Below are positions 8,158-15,965 of a stretch of DNA of 64,000 nt, in pieces. The notes under the pieces were generated by a model that saw only the letters and a list, made by a program, of their open reading frames with translations, made no database searches and was not told where the DNA came from. The translations under genes were made by a program, and so were the position numbers. Position 1 is the stretch's first letter; each line of letters opens with the position of its first letter. The DNA comes from Neobacillus sp. YX16 (GTDB taxonomy: Bacteria > Bacillota > Bacilli > Bacillales > Cytobacillaceae): contig NZ_CP126115.1 of assembly GCF_030123505.1 (NCBI RefSeq), positions 1,812,001 to 1,876,000 on the forward strand, in the 5' to 3' direction.

Positions 8158-8922
8158 TTGTCCTATTTCATTGAGAAAAGAGATAGTGGTTATTTATTAT
8201 TTACAATCACAAGAAGTGATAAAAGAAATGCGATTAATTATGATGTCATGCATGGATTAACAGAAGCAATTTCATTAGCTGAAGACCCATCGATTAAGGC
8301 GCTTGTCATTACAGGGGAAGGTGACCGAGCTTTTTGTTCAGGCGGTGACTTATCTGTATTCCATCAGCTTAAAACAAAAGAAGAGGCCTATGTCATGCTT
8401 TCAAAAATGTCCAATATTCTTATTTCGATATTGACAATGACGAAACCAACAATTGCTCTTATAAATGGTACGGCCATCGGTGGAGGATGTGAGCTGGCTG
8501 CTGCATGTGATTTCCGTTTAGCAAGAAAAGGGGTAAAAGCTGGATTTGTTCAAGGTAAACAAGCTATAACCACTGGTTGGGGCGGGGGCACGATTTTAGC
8601 AGAAAAACTACCAGCTTCAGGCAGTATGAAGCTTTTAATGGAAGCAGATATTCAAACTGCTGAATATTTAAAAGAAGTCGGTTTTATAGACTTGATTTAT
8701 TCAAGTGACCCAATCTCATCCTGCGAAGCCTATTTGGAGAAACTGTTAGCTGTTGAATTAAGTGTATTAGAGTCGTATAAAATGATGTGGATTCGAAAAT
8801 GGAAGGAAAGTAAGCTTCGAGAAAGAATAGAAGAAGAGGTCAGTAATTGTAGTGTTTTATGGGAAAGCGAGAACCATCATAGATATGTCCAAAACTTTAT
8901 TAGTAAAAAAACACAGAAATAA
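8158..8922 (+). CDS. Enoyl-CoA hydratase/isomerase (crotonase) family protein
   Basis: A 254-residue crotonase-fold protein acting on an unidentified acyl-CoA. The first oxyanion-hole motif FCSGGDL is at 59-65 and the second, NGTAIGGGCELAAACD, at 103-118, with the Glu expected in hydratases/hydrolases. The domain carries the longer FVQGK...GWGGG variant seen in 3-hydroxyisobutyryl-CoA hydrolase-like members, so simple beta-oxidation hydratase activity is not assured. TTG at 8158 (after AAAGGTGGAAGC) was chosen. An upstream in-frame start at 8095 would overlap the rpmF terminator. B. subtilis lacks this gene here; I recall B. cereus-group genomes having one between rpmF and ylbO. Confidence 0.8.
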   Translation: MSYFIEKRDSGYLLFTITRSDKRNAINYDVMHGLTEAISLAEDPSIKALVITGEGDRAFCSGGDLSVFHQLKTKEEAYVMLSKMSNILISILTMTKPTIALINGTAIGGGCELAAACDFRLARKGVKAGFVQGKQAITTGWGGGTILAEKLPASGSMKLLMEADIQTAEYLKEVGFIDLIYSSDPISSCEAYLEKLLAVELSVLESYKMMWIRKWKESKLRERIEEEVSNCSVLWESENHHRYVQNFISKKTQK

Positions 8923-9004
8923 GAATAAAGACAATCTGTTTATCAGTCTATCTTTTCTAGTAGATGCATATGTATGAATAAAAACACTAGGAGGGATTTG
9001 ACTT

Positions 9005-9628
9005 ATGTCACCGACTCGCCAAGATGCATGGTCCCAAGATGAAGATTTATTGCTTGCTGAAGTTGTGTTAAGACATATTCGAGAAGGCGGGACACAGCTC
9101 CAAGCATTTGAAGAAGTTGGAAAACAGCTGTCTCGGACATCCGCTGCCTGCGGATTCCGCTGGAACTCGTTTGTAAGGAAGCAATATAAATCAGGAATTG
9201 AACTGGCAAAAAAACAGCGGAAAGAATTAAAAAAACAGGTCGTGCCTGCAGAAAAAGATTATCAAAAAGAGTTTATCAATGAAGTGACAACGTCACCTAT
9301 TTCAGCTAGAAGTGAAGGAGTTACATTCCAATCCGTGCTGCACTTCTTAGAAGACCTTCATAAGAAAGCTTCTGCTGCGTCCATCATCGAGGAGGCGAAA
9401 GAGAAGTCTATTCAAAAAATAAAAGATCTTGAAAAAAAATCTTATTCGCTTGCAGCGGAAAATGAAAGATTATCAAAAAACCTAAAGGCAATCGAGGAGG
9501 ACTACCGCTCTTTAATTGAAATTATGGAAAGAGCACGAAAAATGGTTGTCTTGCAAGAAGAAGATAGACAACAAAAAGTAAAATTCCAAATGGATAAAAA
9601 CGGGAACCTTGAAAGAGTTGAAAAATAG
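9005..9628 (+). CDS. gerR: RsfA-family sporulation transcription regulator GerR (YlbO)
   Basis: A 207-residue regulator with an N-terminal SANT/Myb-like DNA-binding segment (about 5-60; TRQDAWSQDEDLLLAEVVLRH, then RTSAACGFRWN) and a long charged coiled coil (about 130-190). In B. subtilis, GerR (YlbO) is a mother-cell regulator made under sigma E that modulates part of that regulon; RsfA is the forespore paralogue. The start is supported by GGAGGG with nine-base spacing. The segment GCATATGTATGAATA just upstream is A+T rich and could hold a sigma E-type promoter, but the match is weak. The gene has its own terminator. Confidence 0.92.
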   Translation: MSPTRQDAWSQDEDLLLAEVVLRHIREGGTQLQAFEEVGKQLSRTSAACGFRWNSFVRKQYKSGIELAKKQRKELKKQVVPAEKDYQKEFINEVTTSPISARSEGVTFQSVLHFLEDLHKKASAASIIEEAKEKSIQKIKDLEKKSYSLAAENERLSKNLKAIEEDYRSLIEIMERARKMVVLQEEDRQQKVKFQMDKNGNLERVEK

Positions 9629-9629
9629 C

Positions 9630-9655
9630 AAAAGCGGACAATATGTCCGCTTTTT
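9630..9655. terminator. Bidirectional terminator between gerR and ylbP
   Basis: AAAAGCGGACA/TGTCCGCTTTTT stem overlapping the gerR stop region and ending four bases before the ylbP stop codon on the other strand. Confidence 0.88.
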
Positions 9656-9658
9656 ACT

Positions 9659-10135
9659 TTATTCATGATGTTGTGCTTTTACACCTTCTGGATACCAGAC
9701 AAGTGGATTTTCACCACGGTCGCGTTCCATATCGTATTCAACATTTGTAAAGTTCATATGCTCCCAAAAGTTTCTTGATTGTACTCTTGGGTTCGTTTTA
9801 ATTGGGAGACCCAAGCCTTTAGCAAACTCTACAAGTGTTTTCCCATACCCCTTGCCCTGATATTCTGGTAAGACCTCAAGCTTCCATAATTCTAAATAAT
9901 TCTGTGGAGGATAGAAGTATCGATCAAACTTTGAGTCTATTTGATATAGACTCATACGGGCTACTAGTTTGTCTCCGAAATATATCCCGTAAAAAGGGGA
10001 GTCGCTATCATTATCAACCATATTTGCTTCTAAATCCTCGAGCATAGAAAGCTCTTGGATTCCATATTCTTTAAATTTTTTAAATTCCTCTAGTGTTTTA
10101 AAATTTACCTTTAATTTTTCAACCTTCATTACCAT
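9659..10135 (-). CDS. ylbP: GNAT family N-acetyltransferase YlbP
   Basis: A 158-residue GCN5-related acetyltransferase. The acetyl-CoA pyrophosphate-binding loop (QGKGYGK, 93-99) follows the expected beta-strand LWKLEVLPEY. The substrate is unknown. The first ATG (10135) was taken because AGGGGG lies seven bases upstream; a second ATG two codons later is possible. The protein resembles B. subtilis YlbP along its whole length. It is monocistronic and reverse-oriented. Confidence 0.92.
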   Translation of the reverse strand: MVMKVEKLKVNFKTLEEFKKFKEYGIQELSMLEDLEANMVDNDSDSPFYGIYFGDKLVARMSLYQIDSKFDRYFYPPQNYLELWKLEVLPEYQGKGYGKTLVEFAKGLGLPIKTNPRVQSRNFWEHMNFTNVEYDMERDRGENPLVWYPEGVKAQHHE

Positions 10136-10281
10136 AATTAAGCCCCCTAAGAATTAATTTGTATATTAACTGTATATATTCATTTCTTGCTTGCTGAATA
10201 ATATGGAATGGGATTAAAGAGATTATTCAGAATGAATTAATATATATTATATAACAAATACACGAAAAATTCTTTAAATAA
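10136..10281. other. AT-rich ylbP upstream region with inverted repeat
   Basis: No gene is seen. CTGAATAAT at 10194-10202 and ATTATTCAG at 10222-10230 form a perfect 9-bp inverted repeat, flanked by further partly paired AT sequence (TATATTCATT and AATGAATTAATATA). It could be an operator or a cruciform, but no known binding motif is recognised. Confidence 0.35.
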
Positions 10282-10412
10282 TTGCTTGAAGGTAAGCGTT
10301 TTCTATATTTCGGCAAGTAAAACGTGTAAACATAAGGGGAGAAATAAAAAAATGGATATTTTCATAATAATCTAAAAGCCCCATTTCACTAATAATTGAA
10401 ATGGTTTTTTTT
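10282..10412 (+). other. Candidate minimal transcription unit with 7-residue ORF
   Basis: The elements line up in order: TTGCTT (10282-10287), a 16-bp spacer, TATATT (10304-10309), a Shine-Dalgarno AAGGGGAG (10334-10341), a start codon at 10352 opening the seven-codon frame MDIFIII with stop at 10373-10375, then a terminator stem CCATTTCA/TGAAATGG (10381-10404) with eight T. It could be a very small protein gene, a small RNA, or a leader with attenuation for the reductase gene 72 bases downstream. Nothing homologous is known to me. Confidence 0.4.
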
Positions 10413-10484
10413 CTTTTTTAGGACAGACTTACAAACTAGTATCTGCTAAAATATTAATAAAATAGATAAAAATGGGTGGGTATT

Positions 10485-11393
10485 ATGAATAATATTGGCA
10501 TTATTGGCGCTGGTTCGATAGGATTATTATTCGCTTCTTACTTGGCTAAGGCTTTTTCTGTAACACTTTATACAAGGACATGTGAACAAGCAGAAGTAAT
10601 CAATCAAAAGGGAATAATCCTTCAAAAGGGAAGGACTCAAAGGAGAGTCAGCGTTAAGGCTTTGCCAATTTCAATGTGGAAGGGTACTGAAGAAATAACG
10701 ATTATTGCGGTAAAACAATATCAACTTCAATCTATTATTGACCATTTCAGGAATTTAGATTGCAGCCCTAAAAATCTATTATTTTTACAAAACGGTATGA
10801 GTCATTTAACATTACTTGAAAAAATTGATGCCGCTGCCATTCTTGTGGGGTCCGTTGAGCAGGGAGCAAGCAAGGTGAATTCAAATACGGTACGTCACAA
10901 TGGTGAAGGAGCAGTCAATGCAGCTCTATATAAAGGTAAACCAGAAATCTTGTTGGAGTTTTCGGAAGCTTGCTTACCTATAGATTTTCCTATTACGATA
11001 AAAGACAATTATTATCAAATGATGGTAAATAAATTAATTGCCAATGCAGTAATAAATCCCTTAACAGCAATTCTTCAAGTCAAAAACGGGGAATTAATTA
11101 CAAACACTTTCTATTTTGCTGCCGTAAAAAAACTATTCCTTGAAATCTCTTCTATATTAAATTTAGAAGATCCTATTAGGAAGTTTAGAGATATGATTAG
11201 AATTTGTAAAAAAACAGGTGAAAATCAGTCTTCAATGCTAATAGATTTGGAGGCAGGAAGAAGGACTGAGGTAGACGCGATTCTTGGCTTTTTGTTAAAT
11301 GAAGCAAATAAACAACAAAAGCCTGCAATAAATATTGAGAATTACTATTATTTATTAAAAGGGAAAGAAAAGGCTGGGGAGGGAGTTAATTGA
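10485..11393 (+). CDS. ylbQ: 2-dehydropantoate 2-reductase family protein (YlbQ)
   Basis: A ketopantoate reductase-type enzyme, expected to reduce 2-dehydropantoate to pantoate with NADPH in pantothenate synthesis. The Rossmann glycine motif GAGSIG is at 8-13 (MNNIGIIGAGSIG), and the C-terminal ApbA/PanE helical domain carries the conserved Lys in VNKLIANAVINPL. ATG at 10485 gives 302 residues (B. subtilis YlbQ has 298) and follows GGGTGGG; an in-frame GTG nine bases upstream is less likely. B. subtilis has two PanE homologues, so this one may be secondary. It overlaps the next gene by four bases. Confidence 0.86.
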   Translation: MNNIGIIGAGSIGLLFASYLAKAFSVTLYTRTCEQAEVINQKGIILQKGRTQRRVSVKALPISMWKGTEEITIIAVKQYQLQSIIDHFRNLDCSPKNLLFLQNGMSHLTLLEKIDAAAILVGSVEQGASKVNSNTVRHNGEGAVNAALYKGKPEILLEFSEACLPIDFPITIKDNYYQMMVNKLIANAVINPLTAILQVKNGELITNTFYFAAVKKLFLEISSILNLEDPIRKFRDMIRICKKTGENQSSMLIDLEAGRRTEVDAILGFLLNEANKQQKPAINIENYYYLLKGKEKAGEGVN

Positions 11394-11782
11394 ATTCATT
11401 TATCTCATCAATCATCACTATATTTTTAACAGTCCCTCTACTTGGGTTTTTCATCATCTTTGTAATAAATAAGCTAATTACCAAAAACGCTCGAAAGTCT
11501 TTTCATAAAGCCTTGGACTACTCAAATGTTTTATTTATCTTGGCCGTTCATTTTTTATTAATTACCATCTGGGGGAAATCATTTTTCTGGTGGATTCTGC
11601 TAATATTAATTATCATTGCAATGGTTTTTGTGGTAATACATTGGAGAATAAAGGGTGAAATTATCTTTACGAAGGTGTTTAAAGGCTTTTGGAGATTTAA
11701 TTTTCTAATCTTCTTTTTAGCTTATATATCCTTAACTTTATTCGGTATATTGCGGAGTGCGGTAACTTTTACATTTTCCTAA
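11390..11782 (+). CDS. DUF3397 family membrane protein
   Basis: A 130-residue hydrophobic protein with about four transmembrane helices (roughly 5-27, 44-58, 64-83 and 103-121). It matches my recollection of the DUF3397 family, found beside bshC in many Bacillaceae. Its role is unknown. The TTG start overlaps the stop of the upstream reductase gene (TTGA), with GGGGAGGGAG before it, so translational coupling is likely. It is followed by 79 bases that hold the probable bshC promoter. Confidence 0.8.
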   Translation: MNSFISSIITIFLTVPLLGFFIIFVINKLITKNARKSFHKALDYSNVLFILAVHFLLITIWGKSFFWWILLILIIIAMVFVVIHWRIKGEIIFTKVFKGFWRFNFLIFFLAYISLTLFGILRSAVTFTFS

Positions 11783-11811
11783 GCAAAGATTTTTTTTATT
11801 AGGATAGATGA

Positions 11812-11820
11812 TGTTATACT
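11812..11820 (+). promoter_or_regulatory. Extended -10 promoter candidate for bshC
   Basis: TGTTATACT (TGn plus TATACT) lies 41 bases before the bshC start. The -35 region is T-rich and unconvincing. Confidence 0.38.
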
Positions 11821-11861
11821 CATATGGAATGAATACGGTTGATTAGAAAGGAAGTACTTAA

Positions 11862-13496
11862 ATGGAGATTTTAAATCTCTCATTATCAGCAACTAACCGG
11901 TTTGCTTCTAATTATCTAGAGCAATCTCCTGATATTTTGTCTTTTTTTCATTATCGATTTAATGACATTGCCGAAGATCAGAAAAGATTGGATGAATTAA
12001 GTAATCGAAGCTTTCCACGTGAAGAAGTAGCTGATCACATTGAGAAATTTATGGAGCGTTTTCCATCATCAGAGGCAGTAAATAATTCGCTTGCAAAACT
12101 AAAACAATTGAATAGTGTAGTTGTCATTGGTGGTCAACAAGCAGGAATACTTACCGGCCCTCTTTATTCAATACATAAAATCATCTCAATTATTAAATTG
12201 GCTGAGGAAAAAGAGAAACAGCTTGGAACTCCTGTTGTGCCTGTATTCTGGATTGCAGGAGAAGATCATGATTTTCATGAAGTTAATCATGTGTTCATGC
12301 CGGTAGATCAAAGAGTTGACAAATGGTCTTACCCAGAAAAGGTTAAACAAAAGAAAATGGTCTCGGATATTAACCTGAATAAAGAAATTTGCAGGGAATG
12401 GGTAAGTAATCTTATAGAAAATTTTGGGGAGACGAACCATACAAAACAATTAATTAGTGTTGCTGAAGAAGCGTTATTGAATTCAACTACCTTTGTTGAC
12501 TTTTTTGCCAATATTGTTATGGAACTTTTTAAAGATTTTGGCTTATTAATAGTCGATTCAGGTGATAGTAAATTCCGTCTCTTGCAAAAAGAAAACTTCT
12601 CAAAACAAATTAAACACCATAGGGAAGTTACAAATTATTTACTCGAACAGCAAAGTGTAATTGGCAAAAATGGGTTTCCTATCACAATTGATTCAACTGA
12701 AAGAGCAGCGAATATCTTTTACTGTCATCCAAAAACAAATGAACGAATTTTACTTGAATTTGATCAAGATAGTAATCGTTTTGTGGGGAAAAGTGGTGCA
12801 GTTTCCTTTACAAAAGGAGAATTAATTGAAATTGCCTGCCAAGATCCTGCAAAACTTAGTAATAATGTGGTGACACGACCATTAATGCAAGAATGGCTAT
12901 TCCCGACACTAGCTTTTATTGCTGGACCTGGCGAAATTGCTTATTGGGCTGAATTGAAGCTTGTCTTTGAACATTTTAATATAAAAATGCCTCCTATTGT
13001 GCCAAGATTAAACATTACCCTGTTGGAAAGAGCTGTGGAAAGTGATATAAATGAGCTGCAATTAGAACTATCCGAGGTTTTAAGCAAGGGAAGTGTTGAA
13101 GAAAGAAATCGATTTCTCGAGTCCATAAGGGATAAAGAAGTTTCTGAACTATTCTCTTCACTAAAATCACAGTTATTAAAGCAATATGAGCTTATTGAAG
13201 CAAAAACGCATGAGCTTGATAGAAGCTTGCTGCCGTTATTAAAGAAAAATGAAAACTATCTTTTAAAGCAAATTGGATACATGGAAACAAAGCTGGAAGA
13301 ATCAGTAAAGTCAAAGTTTGATGTGATTCTTAGTAAGTTTAACCGTATTGATTTATCCTTGCGTCCGGATGGTTTCCCTCAAGAGCGAGTGTGGAATATA
13401 TTCTATTATTTAAATCAGTATGGAAATAATTTTATTAAAGAATTAATGGAACTTGAATTTGAATTTGATGGTCGGCATAAGGTAATTAAACTTTAA
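11862..13496 (+). CDS. bshC: Bacillithiol biosynthesis cysteine-adding enzyme BshC
   Basis: BshC joins cysteine to GlcN-malate, the last step of bacillithiol synthesis, the main low-molecular-weight thiol of Bacillaceae. The 544-residue protein has the class I tRNA-synthetase-like core: GQQAGILTGPLYSIHK at 91-106 and WIAGEDHDFHE at 130-140. A long C-terminal coiled coil (about 400-500) mediates dimerisation in the B. subtilis structure. ATG follows AAAGGAAG. It is yllA of B. subtilis and lies just upstream of mraZ there too. It is followed by an unusual triple terminator. Confidence 0.96.
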   Translation: MEILNLSLSATNRFASNYLEQSPDILSFFHYRFNDIAEDQKRLDELSNRSFPREEVADHIEKFMERFPSSEAVNNSLAKLKQLNSVVVIGGQQAGILTGPLYSIHKIISIIKLAEEKEKQLGTPVVPVFWIAGEDHDFHEVNHVFMPVDQRVDKWSYPEKVKQKKMVSDINLNKEICREWVSNLIENFGETNHTKQLISVAEEALLNSTTFVDFFANIVMELFKDFGLLIVDSGDSKFRLLQKENFSKQIKHHREVTNYLLEQQSVIGKNGFPITIDSTERAANIFYCHPKTNERILLEFDQDSNRFVGKSGAVSFTKGELIEIACQDPAKLSNNVVTRPLMQEWLFPTLAFIAGPGEIAYWAELKLVFEHFNIKMPPIVPRLNITLLERAVESDINELQLELSEVLSKGSVEERNRFLESIRDKEVSELFSSLKSQLLKQYELIEAKTHELDRSLLPLLKKNENYLLKQIGYMETKLEESVKSKFDVILSKFNRIDLSLRPDGFPQERVWNIFYYLNQYGNNFIKELMELEFEFDGRHKVIKL

Positions 13497-13600
13497 GAAA
13501 CTTCACCAACGGTGAAGTTTCTTTTTCTGAGGAACTTCACCAACGGTGAAGTTTCTTTTTCTGAGGAACTTCACCAGGGTGAAGTTTCTTTTTTTTTTTT
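13497..13600 (+). terminator. Three tandem near-identical terminators after bshC
   Basis: Three units of about 34-35 bp (13497-13531, 13532-13565, 13566-13600) each contain GAACTTCACC...GGTGAAGTTTC and a T run, joined by CTGAG. Units one and two are identical apart from the first bases. The third has a shortened loop (CCAGGG) and a much longer T tract. They begin immediately after the bshC stop codon, so the terminator itself has been tandemly duplicated. Confidence 0.9.
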
Positions 13601-14030
13601 GCTGTGTTAAATTAGGCTGTTGATTTGTGCTCCACTAAGGAATGCTTCTTCGAATAATCATCGCAAGGACAGGCGGTGGTCTCTGTCTGTCCGAGGCGCT
13701 TCGCTTTCCGCAGGCGGTTCGGGAAGCCTGTCTAGCTGCAGCGCCTAGCCCCTCGAGTCTCTTCGGTCCCAACGATGAAGTCAAAGAACGACTTCATCGT
13801 CAGGCCCTCCAGCGCTTGTCGGGGCTGTACAAGGCGCTTCCGCTTTTCCTACTCCTCGGCGCTAAGAGATAAGCGGGGTCTCCCCTGTCCCGTCCTCCTG
13901 CAGGACATTGATTTACATCCTCGAACCTGCCCACGCACGAAGAAAATGCGATAGCATTTTCGAGGAGTCTCGCGCCTTCCGCACAAATCAACAGAGTTCT
14001 AAAATCATAAATTCACCTTTAACACTACAT
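13601..14030. repeat. GC-rich dispersed element, copy 2
   Basis: Same element and orientation as 721-1143, beginning GCTGTGTTAA immediately after the last T of the bshC terminator. The two copies differ by scattered substitutions and a 3-base indel near 13678. The right end is degraded: the inverted repeat there reads TTTAACACTACAT, not TTAACACAGC. Hairpin arms are preserved, for example GATGAAGTC/GACTTCATC (perfect here, one mismatch in copy 1). No protein-coding evidence is seen. It occupies the space between bshC and the mraZ control region. Confidence 0.8.
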
Positions 14031-14094
14031 TTATATAAAAAATTTCTGGTTAAAAAAGGATTTACGCAAGTAACCAAGAATTATTAAAAAATAA

Positions 14095-14119
14095 GTGGAG
14101 GAAAGTGGGGGAATGTGGT
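14095..14119 (+). promoter_or_regulatory. MraZ operator: three GTGG repeats at 10-bp spacing
   Basis: GTGG occurs at 14095, 14105 and 14115, exactly one helical turn apart (GTGGAGG, GTGGGGG, GTGGTAC). MraZ of E. coli and Mycoplasma binds direct TGGGN/GTGGG repeats with this period upstream of its own gene. By analogy this is the autoregulatory site of the dcw cluster. The promoter itself is not clear. Confidence 0.72.
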
Positions 14120-14150
14120 ACATTTTATATAGAAAGTGGGGGTACCGGGT

Positions 14151-14582
14151 ATGTTTATGGGTGAATACCATCATAGCATTGATATTAAAGGCCGTATGAT
14201 TGTGCCATCCAAATTCCGCGAAGACCTTGGTGAGATGTTTATCATCACCCGCGGTTTGGATCAATGTTTGTTTGGTTACCCATTATCAGAGTGGGCATCG
14301 ATTGAAGAAAAACTTAAAGGCCTGCCTCTGACGAAAAAAGATGCCCGTGCATTTACCCGATTCTTCTTTTCTGGTGCAACAGAAAGCGAACTGGATAAAC
14401 AAGGAAGAATTAACATTCCGGCACCATTGCTTCAGTATGCAAAATTAGAAAAAGAATGTGTAGTTTTAGGAGTTTCCAATCGAATCGAAATTTGGAGCAA
14501 ACAGATTTGGGAAGACTATTTCTCACAGTCCGAAGATTCTTTTGCCGAAATTGCAGAAAATATGATTGGTTTTGATATATAA
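14151..14582 (+). CDS. mraZ: Transcriptional regulator MraZ
   Basis: MraZ is a DNA-binding protein with two SpoVT/AbrB-type domains, each with the DxxGR loop: DIKGR at 11-15 and DKQGR near 87-91. It forms a ring-shaped oligomer and controls the division/cell-wall cluster that it heads. ATG at 14151 ([15 protein letters not shown]) gives 143 residues, equal to B. subtilis, with GTGGGGG eight bases upstream. An in-frame start at 14136 lies inside that ribosome binding site and was rejected. Confidence 0.97.
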   Translation: MFMGEYHHSIDIKGRMIVPSKFREDLGEMFIITRGLDQCLFGYPLSEWASIEEKLKGLPLTKKDARAFTRFFFSGATESELDKQGRINIPAPLLQYAKLEKECVVLGVSNRIEIWSKQIWEDYFSQSEDSFAEIAENMIGFDI

Positions 14583-14642
14583 TGGACAAGTTATTCTATT
14601 ATAACTCCGTTTTATATCGTTCGATTGGAAAAGGTGATAATG

Positions 14643-15575
14643 ATGTTTGAACATACAACTGTGTTACTAGATGAAGCTGTTAATGGATTGAAAATTAAAC
14701 CAAACGGCATTTATGTTGATTGTACTTTAGGTGGAGCCGGCCACAGTTCCCAGATACTTTCACAACTTACTGATAACGGAAAATTGTTTGCCTTCGATCA
14801 AGACGAAATAGCTATTGCACATGCAAAAGAGAAATTGTCACTCTATGGTGAGCAACTAACAATAATCAAAAGCAATTTCTTATACCTAAAGGAAGAACTT
14901 GAAAAGCTAGGGATTGAGAAAGTTGACGGGGTTTTATATGACCTTGGTGTGTCCTCTCCTCAATTAGATACTCCGGAAAGAGGCTTCAGTTATCATCATG
15001 ATGCACCGCTTGACATGAGAATGGATAATGAAGCACAAATTTCAGCATACGATGTTATTAATCATTGGTCTTACGAGGATTTGGTCAGGATCTTTTTTCG
15101 CTATGGTGAAGAGAAATTCTCTAAGCAAATTGCCCGAAAAATCGAGGCTAGAAGAGAGATTCAGCCAATTGAAACCACATTTGAGTTGGTTGACCTGATT
15201 AAGGAAGGGATTCCTGCCCCTGCAAGAAGGAAGGGCGGACATCCAGCTAAAAGGATTTTTCAGGCAGTAAGAATCGCCGTGAATGATGAATTGGCTGTTT
15301 TCGAGAAGTCTTTGCAAAAAGCAATTGATATTCTTAATCCAGGAGGAAGGATAAGTGTTATTACCTTTCACTCATTAGAAGATCGGATTTGTAAAGCTGC
15401 TTTTAAGAAAGCAAGTGAAATTCCAGATTTACCGCATGGTTTACCTGTGATTCCCGAGGAATTCAAACCTATTATGAAGTTAATTACTAGAAAACCAATT
15501 CTTCCATCAGAAGAAGAATTAGAACATAATAATCGCGCCCGATCTGCAAAGCTTCGTATTGCAGAAAAATTATAA
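14643..15575 (+). CDS. rsmH: 16S rRNA (cytosine(1402)-N(4))-methyltransferase RsmH
   Basis: RsmH (MraW) methylates N4 of C1402 in 16S rRNA at the P site, with SAM as donor. The 310-residue protein has the SAM-binding [11 protein letters not shown] at 25-35, the [11 protein letters not shown] motif near 101-111, and the conserved VNDEL and TFHSLEDR segments. ATG at 14643 lies six bases after AAGGTG; the adjacent ATG at 14640 is equally in frame but too close. It lies second in the dcw cluster, 60 bases after mraZ. Confidence 0.96.
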   Translation: MFEHTTVLLDEAVNGLKIKPNGIYVDCTLGGAGHSSQILSQLTDNGKLFAFDQDEIAIAHAKEKLSLYGEQLTIIKSNFLYLKEELEKLGIEKVDGVLYDLGVSSPQLDTPERGFSYHHDAPLDMRMDNEAQISAYDVINHWSYEDLVRIFFRYGEEKFSKQIARKIEARREIQPIETTFELVDLIKEGIPAPARRKGGHPAKRIFQAVRIAVNDELAVFEKSLQKAIDILNPGGRISVITFHSLEDRICKAAFKKASEIPDLPHGLPVIPEEFKPIMKLITRKPILPSEEELEHNNRARSAKLRIAEKL

Positions 15576-15599
15576 AAAAAATTATGTGGAGGGGAAAGA

Positions 15600-15965
15600 A
15601 TGAGTAGTCTTGCCAGGAAATTTCAGCAACAGCAGCAAGTAGAACGGACAGTAGAGGTACAGGAACGTACTATTGTAAAAACAAAAAAGCACTGGCTAAC
15701 ACCTGGGGAGAAAATAATCGGAATCGTATTTACAGGGTTGGTTTGTTTTGGTGCCGTCAACCTCATCTCGAATCAAGCAGAAATTTACCAGGTAAATAAG
15801 GATATTCAGGAAGTTCAAACTTCGATAAATGAACTAGAAAAGGTAAACAATGACCTGCAGGTACAAGTAAGTGAGCTTAGTACGTATGAGCGGATTTGGG
15901 AAAAAGCAAAACAAATGGGACTTGTTTTAAACGAAAATAACGTCAAGGTTGTGCACGAGAAATGA
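15600..15965 (+). CDS. ftsL: Cell division protein FtsL
   Basis: A 121-residue bitopic membrane protein of the divisome: a cytoplasmic N-terminus of about 38 residues, one transmembrane helix (39-57) and an extracellular leucine-zipper coiled coil (about 60-100). FtsL pairs with DivIC and supports PBP2B and DivIB at the septum; in B. subtilis its instability limits division rate. ATG follows GGAGGGGAAAGA. Its stop overlaps the start of pbpB by four bases (ATGA), indicating coupled translation. Confidence 0.95.
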   Translation: MSSLARKFQQQQQVERTVEVQERTIVKTKKHWLTPGEKIIGIVFTGLVCFGAVNLISNQAEIYQVNKDIQEVQTSINELEKVNNDLQVQVSELSTYERIWEKAKQMGLVLNENNVKVVHEK

